Under the pieces are notes generated by a model. It was not told the origin of the DNA, did no database searches, and saw only the letters and a program-made list of their open reading frames with translations. A stretch of DNA of 64,000 nt. Origin: Neurospora tetrasperma FGSC 2508 (Eukaryota; Ascomycota; Sordariomycetes; Sordariales; Sordariaceae). Each line of letters starts with the position of its first letter. The first letter of the stretch is position 1. The stretch spans positions 2,580,309-2,644,308 of the forward strand of contig NW_009799102.1 of assembly GCF_000213175.1 (NCBI RefSeq), written 5' to 3'. A program made the translations under genes and the position numbers. Shown piece after piece: positions 53,220-63,497 of this stretch.

Positions 53220-53789
53220 TGGGACGTATCAGTTGGGGTAGTTGGCGACTCTCATAGGTGTAAATGTGTGTCGAGACGCGTGTTGCAGTTGAAATACATG
53301 TGATTGCGTCACCAGGCAGTGGAAGTGGAGGGTAAGTAGAAGGCGGTTGAAGGTTGACGGGGAGCTTATCGTGGATTGTGGTGGTGGGATGGTGAATAGG
53401 TGCTTCTAGTGCTTCCGCTTCCATCTGGAGCTGGTGTTGCCGTGTACGTGATGTGTAATAGAGGATTTCCACGCCTGTTATCAATTGCCTGCCGGCAAAA
53501 TGTCCTGTTAGTCAGCCACTGTCCCCGCTAAAGTCCACTGAAGAATCCCTGGCAGCCGCCTGTCAGAACATCACCATGGACCGACATATCACGACTCCCG
53601 TCTTAACAGCATGGTTTTCGAATCTGGAGATGAGAATTTTTAGTTTATGATTCTTCTAGTACCTTTTCACTATCCAATTGTCGCTTGATGCCAGCATATC
53701 CGTGTTCTCCATTGCGAATCCATCTCATAGACAGTCCACGCGAATGGTTTTTGGAGCCGTCATGACAACCTCAACGCCCTTTGTCTAGA
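53220..53789. other. Short intergenic region between the AAA gene and mms22
   Basis: Holds the AAA promoter (minus strand) and the mms22 3' end. The 16-mer CCCCGCTAAAGTCCAC at 53524-53539 is repeated at 28449-28464. Confidence 0.6.
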
Positions 53790-56700
53790 CTAAAACATAA
53801 ACATTTCGTCATCCCACAATCTCCTTCTCTCCATCCGGTAACCACGTCTATCATCAGAGCCTTCACCCAGCCTCCATTCCCCAAGCCGGGCATACAGATC
53901 CCACAGCAGCTCCTCTCTGTCCCTAACTGTGTAGCCCGTCCCCTGGCTTCTAGCAGGAGTGGCACCAGTGGTAGACTGCGTGCTTGATGATAAACGCTGC
54001 TGCTGCCCAGGAACTCTCGTGGAACCACCGGCAGCAGTGAACCGTGTAGTGACCCGACCATCGGATATCATCCAGTTGTTCGACATATCTTTGACGATAG
54101 CAGTGACATGGCCCTGCATACGTGGATTGACCCTCGCCTGCTGGGAGGAAGGTGTAGGAGGTAGTCCCTCCAAAAGACATTCGACTCGAATAAATCCGGT
54201 CAAGGCCTCCACACCAGGGCGTTCTGCAACATCAGCCCAATCCTCCGTTTCCGAGAAAAGGAACCGTCGGATACACGCCCTCGCTCCATCAAACAACTTG
54301 GATACCACCTCCACCATGTCCACCAACACCTTCACCTTCTCCTCTCTTTGTGCCGTCTGTTCCTTCTTCTTGTTACTCCCAAGAGTAATCACCGCCGGGA
54401 TGATACTCGGTTGCAAAGCGACACACAACCCCACCAGTTGATTCAACAGCGCCAAATCCCTCCTCTTCACCTCCTCCGTTCCCCTCTCTCTCTTCCTCCA
54501 CATCTCCTCACACCACCACACCACGCTCCTCAACACCTCAACGACATGCACCTCCACATCCTCCCCCCTCAACTCCCTCGGCACACAACTCCTCGTCAAC
54601 ACCCCGACCACCGCCCCAGCATAACACTCCAGCAAGACCGACCCAAACTCGCCCTCTCCATCTTGTTCATCTACCCTGCCCGCAACCTGCACAACAACAG
54701 GCAGCATCACCTCCAGCATGAACGTCATGAACTCCTTCCCGCCCGTCACTTTATCATCCCCCAATGCCCGCTCCAGGATTCCTCTCTCCTCCTTCAGCCC
54801 ATCGTTAGCCAGCGCCACTTTGAAGTTGTTGAACAAGTACCAAAACAGCTGCGACGCCGCAGGCACGTCCTTCTCCGACAGGCGGACGCCGTAGGCCATG
54901 ATCCCCGCCGTGTGTAGTTGTGGGTCTTGCAAGGGTGGGGAGTACGAGTCGGAGGGAGTGAGGAAGAAGGAGTCGACGACGACGATGCCGACGCCGTGCG
55001 ATTTGATGAGCGAGATGAGCCCGTGAGTGAAAGCCATGTAGTCTTTGTGTTCTTCTGTGGAGGAGGCTGTGGGGTCTGAGAGGGCGAGGGAGCGGAGGAG
55101 AAAAAGGTCTTTCCTGATGTTGGTCATGGCTAGTTGGAGCGTGTGGGAGAATTCTTCTCTTTGGCGGCGGATAGACTGGGCGGATGATGATCCTGCTGTA
55201 GATGCCGATGAAGTGGCGCATGGCGCGGGTGTAGTCGCTCCGCCGCGGAGAGCCTTACGCATATAGTGGATCGCGCGGGAGAAGAGATCTAAATGGATGT
55301 TGTAGTCTGGTGTCATGCCGGCTGAGACGTCTGCCTCTGCGAGAAAAGGGAGGCCGCGCTGCTGAAGGACTTCGGCTAGGTAGGTCTCATAGCCGAGGAA
55401 GCGCATGGGCTTGATGATGCACTGGACCCAGAGGGAGAGGATGTTCGTTTCAATGTCTTTAAAGTCGAAGACGTTCTTATTGACAAGTGTGGCGATGAAG
55501 AGGGGGAGCCATCTCCTCTCTGGACCGCTCATGTTTTTGGGGATGTCGGGGAAGAGCCCATATTTACCGGGTTGGAAATAGGGCAACACCTGGGTGACTC
55601 GCTCCTGGATGAATCGGGCAGCTAGTTTGGCAGCCAGCGTCACCGTCTTCTCGGTACATGCGACCTGCTCGGTTTGCCTACCAAAGGTTGTGAATGCCTT
55701 GAGTGGCAAGGCAAGTAATTCCCTAGCCATCCAAAAGAACTCTTTAGTGAGCTTCTCCTGAAGCAGCAAAATGGCATCCTCCAACTGACGCGGGTCAATA
55801 TCCGCACTGGACTCATTGCTCGAGTACTGCTCCTCGGAAGACTTTTCAATCCAGCCCAGGAAGTGCGCGTGAGTATCGAGTGCCACATTGAGAATACCCC
55901 AATCAAATCCCGGAGAGCCAAAGTGCAGGGTAGTACACATCTTTTGCAGCTGGGTGACGTTTAGCGTGTAGATGGCTGCCTCAAGAGTCTTTGCCTGCTT
56001 GAGCACATCCAGAGATGCTCTGGCTGAGGTGTGAAGAATGTCCAGGGCCGTCGCTTTATTTTTGGTAATCAGTTCTTCCCGCCATGCTGCATCAATACTC
56101 CGCATATTCTCCGCAGACAGCGCCCTGAACTGCTGCTCGATATCGGACTCCGCAGACATATACTGGTCTAGGATCTGGTTGAACACGTTGTTCCTCCATG
56201 TGATAAACGGCCTGAACGCAGCGCCACCCTCTCCATTAGCTACGACGAGGCGAGCGAGCTGACTCCAGGCTCGGATATTGATCAAGCAAGCCTCCTTGTG
56301 AGCATTGCTAGGGGTTATTAGTCGCTCGATCAGGTCAACGCGCGGCCTAAGATCCGGCGGGGCAGCCCAGTACAGCGTGCAGAGGAGATCATGATGGTTT
56401 CTCAAGGCTGCAAGATCACGTTCATGTATTGTGTCCTCTTTGAGGTATTGTCGGTCATGGTTGGGAAGTGTCCTTGTGACAAGGTTTCGGATATCCTTTG
56501 TCCGCCCAAGTTGCCTTAGGTGTTGAATGGCGAGAGCCAACAGTTTAATGAAGATGTGGAAGCAACGGTCTTCGGGCTCAATGGCCAGAGAAGGATTGTT
56601 AGCGAGCTCTTCCAGGAAGCGGGGAGACTTGTAGACCTGTTCATTCCTCAGATGGCAGAGATTTTGCGAGCCGAAAAAATCAAAGATGGTACCGATAATT

Positions 56701-59700
56701 CCAGTACATCTGCGCCAACCCCATTGTTGAACCAGGAAGTAGCAGCGGCCGATCAAAGCCCGGCAATACTCGTTGAAACTAGGTGACTGGCGCTGATTGG
56801 ACTTGTACAGCTCGAACACGCGCTTCATAAGCTTTTGAGGAAGTGTCCAGCCCTCCAAAGGAACGGTGTTTCTCAACCCTGGAAGCAGTATACCCATCTG
56901 GTCGATTTCGCCCAGAGGCAACAGGGTGAACATGTCCTGCCAGAGGCGCTCAAACACCTGGGCATCCGAGCCGGACACGATCTCAGGCGTGAGCATGGCT
57001 GAGTGGACAACATCCCAGAACGTACTCCGCGGAATACCGGCGCTTTCTAGGGTTTGCATAAGAACGACCCAGCATACAGCGAGCACCTGATTCGGCCTAA
57101 TACCGCGTTCTCGGAACGAAGGACGCTGTAGCTCTCCATAGAGAGTTCTAACATCCTCAAGTCCACAGCTCAGCGCTCCAGTGATAGCAATTCTACAAAG
57201 CTTAGTAAGAAGCCCTTCAAGCTTCATGCTTTGTATGGGGTCGTCGCCAGACGACTGTGCCATCATGTATACTGGGAGCATTGCTAGGGACAAGCGGGTA
57301 GCTATATCCAGAGCCGTCTTTTTGGTTTGCTCACGCAATGGCCGCCAGTCAAGCGCTTCGAACCGGCCAACAAAGCTCGCCATGACCTCCAACCACCTGG
57401 ACAAGAATGCCTTTTCTCCGATGTCATCCTGAACCCGAAGTGCATCAAGGACATACTCCAGAAGATAGTTAGCTGCATCAGTGGCTTGTCGACCTGCGAA
57501 TTCCGCATCATCCTTACTTCCGGCTTCGAGCTGCTCCGCCACCCAGTCGACAAGTATACCAAGCTCTGACGAAACTTGATCATCCCACACACCCCAGTTT
57601 AGAGACTGCCCTTGAAAGAGAAAAGACACGGCTGGCCTTGGTCGACGAATCTTCTCTGAAAACCCGGGCTCGACTGCCTTCTTAACATAGCCACGTCCAA
57701 TGGTGGTGCTTTCATGGAAGAATGTACCATGATCAAGGGGGAACACCTCAAAGTGGTGAGTATATTGTGTGCCATACGGCCCCAGCCCATTGAGTTTGTC
57801 AACGTCCTTTTGCTTGGCCTGCTCCTCAACTACGGCAAACGCGGTAGGCAACGGGTCATCTGCTCGAGTGTACTGCGGTGCTTCAACATCGACATGCTGA
57901 GGCGCTCGTCTCTTGCGATAACGGGACTTGTCGTTTGCGGCCTTGATCTTAGGAACAGCTGGTGCCACCTCGGTGACAGAATCGACCTGCCCTTCCAAAG
58001 CGAATGGTTCTGGCGATGCTGCTCTGCCATTGTCAAGGATAGGCTGCAAGCGATCAAGGCTCGGTGCGCTCTGGGCTTTTCGGGTTTGCCTAAATAGAGC
58101 ATCAAGGGATCGCTTCTTGTTCTTAAGCCGTTTCTGCGGATCCTCGTATATGCTCGTTTCCAGCTGTGCTTGTCGTATGACCGGACCGCGTTCATGAATT
58201 GTAGTTCGTGATGGCTGTCTGGACATTGACCCAGGCCCATCGACGTTGTTTGTCACGGGTTTCCCCACGCTGGCTTTCTTGACAACCAGCTTTCGTGGAA
58301 GAAGTGAGGAAGGCAGCAGTTGAGTCGATGAAGGTTGGCGCTCCACATTGTTGGATACCTCCCCAAGGACTGCTCTAGTAGACTTCGACGCGGGTTTCTT
58401 CCTTGGCGGCGCCGCAACTCGCGGCCGTGTCTTGCCAGATTTCCAGTCCCGAAGAGTAGAGAGTGCATCAATGTTATCTTGTCGGTTACCGAATCGGATA
58501 GCCTTTTTGGTCGGACTGCTCTTTCCCAAATCCGACCTCTTCTTGACTGAGCGGGCTGCGATCTTGAGGAACTTTGGAGCATTAGGTTCAATGACGTCCA
58601 AGATACTGAGAAGTGGCGGAGTTGCTGCTCTCTTTCTGGAGCTTGGTTTCGTAGAGGTACCAGCCCTGGGTTTGCGGTAGGTTTTCACTGTGCCCTTGGC
58701 CGGCGGCAATGAGCCAGAGCCACTCTTTGACCTAGAGAATGACTGAGTTATCTTTGGTTGTCGAGTGGCTTTACTACTACTCTTTGGCTTCTTTGCTCCC
58801 CGTGACAGACTGGGAGAACCGGCCCTCTTCCTTCGTCCAGCTAACATAGCATCGATGGAGTCCTCTTCGATCATGAAGCCGTCATCGTCATCCTCTAGAG
58901 TTATGACGTGACGAGTAGGTCGTGTAGGGCTAGATCGACTAATTGGCGGTCTGTTTTGGGCTTGAGTTGCCTCTTCTTCCGATTCACCGGCCAAGTCAAA
59001 CGGGAACTGGGTCGCAGACAGTCTTTTTGGGGATGTTTGTTTTGGCAAAGCAACTCCTTTTCGATTGAGTCGATCTATTGGGAGGTCATGATCCTTTCTG
59101 GTATTGTGGCGAGCAGTGGGCCCATCTTTCTTCTGGTCCAGTCGCAGCCATGATGCTGGCAGTACACCACGAATTTTTCGACTAGTCTCGCGAATCACAT
59201 CCGATTCACTGTCTGAGTGATGTGACGAAGCCAAAGATTCCATATCACTCCCTTCATGCGCAGGACTGTCGCTATCATCTCTGATAAAGATGGGTGATCC
59301 GACCGGTTCTTGACGTGATTCGATGGGCTGTACAGGTTCTGCATGAGAGGCCGAAGGGGATCTTGTCAGCCTCCGAAGGTCCGGCCGTTGCGCAAGCCCC
59401 AAATCCTGTGATGACTCGACAGGCGCCCGTGGCGTAGTTGGAGACGGTGAGAGGTCCCATATCGATGCTGGCGGTATCCTGAAACGTCCAATTGGAGAAG
59501 CAGTTAGTGAGGACTTGGATGCAGTCCGCTGTTTCTTGCGCTGCGCTGACAGAAGAGTCGAGGCTTGTCGCTTGAGGGGTTTTTTATATGCCTCGGAAGG
59601 TCTGGATAGGAGACTGTCTAAATCGGGGAACTCTTCCGCATCGGATAGGGCCGTAATGTCCGTCTGGTTACCACTATTTAACACGCTACTAGCACGTAAA

Positions 59701-60746
59701 TGGCGAGCGGGGGACGACGTCTTTAGCGGCGAAGGCGATAGGGCTAACTCATCATCGTCATCCCAAAGAATTGGCCCGCTCTCTTCTGTGACCTGTGTAG
59801 GCTCACCGCGAGTTGTCTCTTGGCTCTCTTCACCAACGAAATCCTGCTCTTGCGAGTCCTCTTCATGAACCTTCCTTTTACGTTGAGAATCTTCCAAGAC
59901 CACCTTGATAGGTTTGATGCCATGCAACTTCATAACTTTTGCGTACCGAACATTTTCCAGGAGATATGGATGTTGTTGGATAGGCTTCCGGGGGCGGAGC
60001 GAGCGTCGTCCTGTCCTCTGAGCACCATCTTCTATATCATCCAGCGTAGAACCATCACTTCGGGGCTGATCGGATCTAGCTTGCGAGACTTGGCGTGGTC
60101 TGTGTGAAATCGTACCGTCTAAGGAGGGTGACGAAGGGGTTGGAGTAGGATCCTCCCTGACTGGACTCTTGGATATATCTTCCTTCACGTATGCTTCCCT
60201 TCCAGGAATCGTCTGCGGGATCCTAACCTCCAGAACCGGCAAGTCGGTGTTTGTCGCATCTTGGGATTGAGATAGAGAGGATAAAGACCAAATGTCGCTT
60301 TTCGCAGGAGACAACGGGGAGTCTTCCGAATCATCGGGCTTTTCGCTTGGTACAGGGCTCGCTTTGCGCGGAGGTTCGTTCACGGGTTGAGGAGCTGGAG
60401 TTGGCTTGGCCGAGTTTCGTGTAATTGGAGAGCTTGGGATATCCCATATATCGTCTACAGCCGGCTTTGGCTTCTCCGAATGTTGAGGCTCGTCCTGGGG
60501 CGCTTGTAGGATGTCGACATCTTCCGTCGCAGGGCTTTTCTCCCCTTCGCTTGGCGAATTATCATGTTCCTTCCCACCGTTTCGAGCGGAACTGACAACT
60601 GCGCTTTCGGGAAGCTTGATGCTTGGCGACTCGGCCTCGGTAATGATTTGGTCTAGATTGTCGATATCGATATCATCGTCGTCGAAGCTGCTGTCGTCGT
60701 CCTCGTCCGAACCCGGCACTTCGCCCAATTCCCTCCAATTCTTCAT
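53790..60746 (-). CDS. mms22: Mms22/Mus7-like replication-repair protein
   Basis: An open frame of 2318 aa without visible introns. It starts MKNWRELGEVPGSDEDDDSS, an opening typical of fungal Mus7/Mms22 proteins, followed by an acidic DDDDIDIDN stretch. The N-terminal ~950 residues are low complexity, rich in Ser, Pro, Lys and Arg, with many SP/TP sites. The conserved half begins near residue 965 (GPYGTQYTHHFEVFPLDHGT) and is helical to the end. In budding yeast Mms22 acts with the Rtt101-Mms1 ubiquitin ligase at stalled forks, and S. pombe Mus7 has a related role. Function here is inferred from family. The frame opposite and downstream of the AAA gene has the same direction, with 570 nt between them. 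Confidence 0.85.
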   Translation of the reverse strand: MKNWRELGEVPGSDEDDDSSFDDDDIDIDNLDQIITEAESPSIKLPESAVVSSARNGGKEHDNSPSEGEKSPATEDVDILQAPQDEPQHSEKPKPAVDDIWDIPSSPITRNSAKPTPAPQPVNEPPRKASPVPSEKPDDSEDSPLSPAKSDIWSLSSLSQSQDATNTDLPVLEVRIPQTIPGREAYVKEDISKSPVREDPTPTPSSPSLDGTISHRPRQVSQARSDQPRSDGSTLDDIEDGAQRTGRRSLRPRKPIQQHPYLLENVRYAKVMKLHGIKPIKVVLEDSQRKRKVHEEDSQEQDFVGEESQETTRGEPTQVTEESGPILWDDDDELALSPSPLKTSSPARHLRASSVLNSGNQTDITALSDAEEFPDLDSLLSRPSEAYKKPLKRQASTLLSAQRKKQRTASKSSLTASPIGRFRIPPASIWDLSPSPTTPRAPVESSQDLGLAQRPDLRRLTRSPSASHAEPVQPIESRQEPVGSPIFIRDDSDSPAHEGSDMESLASSHHSDSESDVIRETSRKIRGVLPASWLRLDQKKDGPTARHNTRKDHDLPIDRLNRKGVALPKQTSPKRLSATQFPFDLAGESEEEATQAQNRPPISRSSPTRPTRHVITLEDDDDGFMIEEDSIDAMLAGRRKRAGSPSLSRGAKKPKSSSKATRQPKITQSFSRSKSGSGSLPPAKGTVKTYRKPRAGTSTKPSSRKRAATPPLLSILDVIEPNAPKFLKIAARSVKKRSDLGKSSPTKKAIRFGNRQDNIDALSTLRDWKSGKTRPRVAAPPRKKPASKSTRAVLGEVSNNVERQPSSTQLLPSSLLPRKLVVKKASVGKPVTNNVDGPGSMSRQPSRTTIHERGPVIRQAQLETSIYEDPQKRLKNKKRSLDALFRQTRKAQSAPSLDRLQPILDNGRAASPEPFALEGQVDSVTEVAPAVPKIKAANDKSRYRKRRAPQHVDVEAPQYTRADDPLPTAFAVVEEQAKQKDVDKLNGLGPYGTQYTHHFEVFPLDHGTFFHESTTIGRGYVKKAVEPGFSEKIRRPRPAVSFLFQGQSLNWGVWDDQVSSELGILVDWVAEQLEAGSKDDAEFAGRQATDAANYLLEYVLDALRVQDDIGEKAFLSRWLEVMASFVGRFEALDWRPLREQTKKTALDIATRLSLAMLPVYMMAQSSGDDPIQSMKLEGLLTKLCRIAITGALSCGLEDVRTLYGELQRPSFRERGIRPNQVLAVCWVVLMQTLESAGIPRSTFWDVVHSAMLTPEIVSGSDAQVFERLWQDMFTLLPLGEIDQMGILLPGLRNTVPLEGWTLPQKLMKRVFELYKSNQRQSPSFNEYCRALIGRCYFLVQQWGWRRCTGIIGTIFDFFGSQNLCHLRNEQVYKSPRFLEELANNPSLAIEPEDRCFHIFIKLLALAIQHLRQLGRTKDIRNLVTRTLPNHDRQYLKEDTIHERDLAALRNHHDLLCTLYWAAPPDLRPRVDLIERLITPSNAHKEACLINIRAWSQLARLVVANGEGGAAFRPFITWRNNVFNQILDQYMSAESDIEQQFRALSAENMRSIDAAWREELITKNKATALDILHTSARASLDVLKQAKTLEAAIYTLNVTQLQKMCTTLHFGSPGFDWGILNVALDTHAHFLGWIEKSSEEQYSSNESSADIDPRQLEDAILLLQEKLTKEFFWMARELLALPLKAFTTFGRQTEQVACTEKTVTLAAKLAARFIQERVTQVLPYFQPGKYGLFPDIPKNMSGPERRWLPLFIATLVNKNVFDFKDIETNILSLWVQCIIKPMRFLGYETYLAEVLQQRGLPFLAEADVSAGMTPDYNIHLDLFSRAIHYMRKALRGGATTPAPCATSSASTAGSSSAQSIRRQREEFSHTLQLAMTNIRKDLFLLRSLALSDPTASSTEEHKDYMAFTHGLISLIKSHGVGIVVVDSFFLTPSDSYSPPLQDPQLHTAGIMAYGVRLSEKDVPAASQLFWYLFNNFKVALANDGLKEERGILERALGDDKVTGGKEFMTFMLEVMLPVVVQVAGRVDEQDGEGEFGSVLLECYAGAVVGVLTRSCVPRELRGEDVEVHVVEVLRSVVWWCEEMWRKRERGTEEVKRRDLALLNQLVGLCVALQPSIIPAVITLGSNKKKEQTAQREEKVKVLVDMVEVVSKLFDGARACIRRFLFSETEDWADVAERPGVEALTGFIRVECLLEGLPPTPSSQQARVNPRMQGHVTAIVKDMSNNWMISDGRVTTRFTAAGGSTRVPGQQQRLSSSTQSTTGATPARSQGTGYTVRDREELLWDLYARLGEWRLGEGSDDRRGYRMERRRLWDDEMFMF

Positions 60747-61269
60747 GACTTTTGCTGTTCATGTCGTCGAGGACATTCTTTTGCCCTTCGTATCTTGTTC
60801 GAAAGGCAACTCGGCGTGGGCCGTTGACATGGAAACCTGAATGTAGGAGGCGAATGGCTGGTCGTCCGGGCAGGCAACGTGCAGTGCTTTCAAGGTTGAG
60901 ACGCGTCCACAAACACTGGGAGACGCGCCGTCGGAGAGAATGTGGTCTGTGCGCTAGCTGTGTTTAATGATTTCCAATTGCCTCCGCGTCATTGCTTGCA
61001 TGCACTGGACCGGGGTTAAACAGACAGTGCACATGGCATCCGGCCGGGCGGCGGGATGGAGCTGCCGTGTGCAGATTGTGCTACAGTACTGTACGGTACT
61101 GTACCGCTGTTGCCGTTTACAGGGACGGACCCAACGAAACGCTGAAGTGTTCTCGAACTGAGTGAAGGTCCAGATCGAATAGATCGAAGCTGATATTCAA
61201 TCCGGTCAACTGAGTGGCGATCATCAACCAAGACATAAAAGTCAACAACAACAGCAACAAAAAGTCAAG
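60747..61269. promoter_or_regulatory. Divergent promoter region of mms22 and the 44-aa gene
   Basis: 523 nt between the two start codons. CAACAACAGCAACAAAAAGTCAAG just before 61270 looks like a leader. No TATA box was obvious. Confidence 0.4.
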
Positions 61270-61579
61270 ATGCTCAACGGTAAAAAGATCATCACCATTG
61301 GTTTGGTAGTAACCTTTGGCATCGTGAATGGTCCGGGCTCTTTGATTGCATGTACTTGTGATTGGAAGAATGAAATCTGACATCTTTGCAGGATACTACA
61401 CATTTGCCCCCAGTCTCCGGGCGGAGAAGGAGAAGCGTGAAGGCCTAAACCTTGGGTGAGAAGATGAGCTTGAAACAATCAAGTGCTGTTAAGACTGGAT
61501 AGACTAACATAACACCAGTCCCCCGGCCAAGCCCTCTCCATATGAGATTAGGAAGCAAGAGTGGGAGAAAAGAGAATGA
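61270..61579 (+). CDS. Small three-exon gene, 44 aa, function unknown
   Basis: Exons 61270-61279, 61392-61455 and 61519-61579. The first exon encodes only MLN plus one base before a GTAAAA donor. The second intron has GTGAGA, an ACTAAC branch site and ACACCAG. The product reads MLNGYYTFAPSLRAEKEKRE, GLNLGPPAKPSPYEIRK, QEWEKRE. Only phase 1 at the first junction gives an open frame through exon 2. Charged and Pro-rich, no membrane segment. Small proteins of this look occur among mitochondrial accessory subunits, but I cannot place it. Reading through the first intron gives a short hydrophobic peptide that stops, and I consider that less likely. Confidence 0.6.
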
Positions 61580-62515
61580 GATATAGGATGCTAGCAAGGA
61601 GTCGAGTAACAACTAGGTATCGTGATCATACCATCGACCAAGGCATGAGTTATATATATTTAAAGGGATATGTCGGTCCATAGTTGTCCCTCTTTTTGTT
61701 TACTCCGAACTCATGACAGCAGTTCGTTTGAGACGAAGCATCCAAGGCTTCATTCCCGTTCTGCCGAGTTTACTGTACTCATTGCGAATAACATGAAATA
61801 TATCTCTGCAAGGCTTTAATCTGTTTAAAGACCCTGTCGTGTCTCCCACTCCGGACAAGCAAACAATAAACTTTGTGAGACATTGACGATGTTGAAGGGC
61901 AACGTCACGTCTGGCATGTGAGTTCCGTTTTTCAGCTGCCAGAATCGAATCTTCGTCATCCAAAAGTCAACAATGAACAATGGACACTCGGCCCAAGGAC
62001 AAAACGTCCATGGTGTGGAAACTTGAGACGGTCCGTGCCAGCTGTCAAGAGTGTGGAATTGCCAGGTGAGGGGCTCCGTTTCTGAGCGCCAGACACGCAA
62101 AAGCTGCCCGTCCACCACTTGCCAGGCGGCCCTGGTCAGCCTGCCGTGAGTTGGCCCCCGGGAAGATACGGGGCCCCAAGCTAAACTGTGACAGTCTCAT
62201 AGCGCTCTGGTTTGGGGGTGTTTTCACTGGCGGGCACTGCGTTCGGGGTGAGGAAAGTGGGCATCAGGCCATCCCAGGCATTCCTCGAGTTCCGAGCTGA
62301 GGCCGCATCCCCGTTTCGCCTACCTGCGAATCCCGTTCGCCCAAAAAAAAGCTCGTCCTTTGCATGACTTCACTCCTCGCACAAAATCACCGTCGACGAT
62401 CGAGCTCCAGGCCTCCGACCACGCACGCGGGCGACTCAATTGGATCCATCTCCACCCCCGACTTCGAATCCTCCTCGACTTCCTAATCTCTGTCAGCCGA
62501 CAAACCGCCGCCACC
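61580..62515. other. Intergenic region upstream of cox-5
   Basis: About 0.9 kb with no gene seen. A short A-run and CT-rich leader precede the cox-5 ATG. Confidence 0.6.
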
Positions 62516-63497
62516 ATGCTTCGCACTCCTACCGTCTCGGCCCTCGTGCGCAACGTCGCCGTTCGCGCCGCCAAGCCCACCATGGCCGTCCGCGCCGCTT
62601 CCACCATGCCCATCTCCAACCCCACGCTCGCCAACATTGAGAAGAGATGGGAGCAGATGCCCATGCAGGAGCAGGCCGAGCTCTGGATGGCTCTCCGCGA
62701 CCGCATGAAGGGCAACTGGGCCGACCTTACCCTCCAGGAGAAGAAGGCTGGTAAGTGAGAAGTGGAAGGTTGAAGGTTGGCGAAATGCCGGGTGGAGCTC
62801 GACCGTCCAAGCTCCGAGCTAGTTGCATCACCAACGCCCGCCTTGAAGCTCCCCCCCGTCACCCTCACTCTGCGACAACCCCGAGCTTCAAACAAGCTTC
62901 ACGAGCTCCAGGACAGCTTTGGGATCGTTGGGCGGAAATGGATTTTGCCGGCCTAGAGGTGATCGGTTGATTGATGTGTTGTTGGGGGAAGCTGGGATAA
63001 GGCTGAGGGAGTAATGGTGCGCTACATTGGAGGAGAAGAGGAGGGAAGCTCCGACGACAAACCGCACCATGACAGCCATCAAGGTCGTCTCAAGAGACAC
63101 GCAGGCCCAGACCACAGAAAGACTGACATGTACTCTCTCTCAACGCAGCCTACTACATCGCCTTCGGTCCCCACGGCCCCCGCGCTCTCCCCCCTCCCGG
63201 CGAGCAGAAGAAGGTCTTGGCCTACACTGTCGCTGGTGTCTTCCTCTCTTTCGTCATCTTCGCTACCATGCGCGCCTTCGCCAAGCCCCCTCCTGCTACC
63301 ATGACCAAGGAGTGGCAAGAGGCTACCAACGAGTTCCTTAAGGTGCGTCGGCTCATATCGGCTCTTTGTTGGAAAACAGATCAACTAACGCATATATCAC
63401 CAACAAACAGGCCCAGAAGTCCGACCCCCTTACTGGTCTCACCTCCGAAGGCTACAACGGCAAGGGCCACGTTCAGTCTCCCTCTGCCAGCGCATAA
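62516..63497 (+). CDS. cox-5: Cytochrome c oxidase subunit IV-type (COX-5), mitochondrial
   Basis: Three exons: 62516-62750, 63149-63342 and 63411-63497, 171 aa. The start is in a CCACCATGC context. The N-terminus MLRTPTVSALVRNVAVRAAK is a basic, amphipathic mitochondrial presequence. The matrix part contains IEKRWEQMPMQEQAELWMAL. One membrane helix, KVLAYTVAGVFLSFVIFATM, follows FGPHGPRALPPPGEQ, and the C-terminal tail (AKPPPATMTKEWQEATNEFL) faces the intermembrane space in the family. It is a nuclear-encoded subunit of complex IV. The first intron is long (398 nt), and the second is 68 nt with a CTAAC branch site. Sequence and length agree with what I recall of N. crassa COX-5. Confidence 0.95.
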
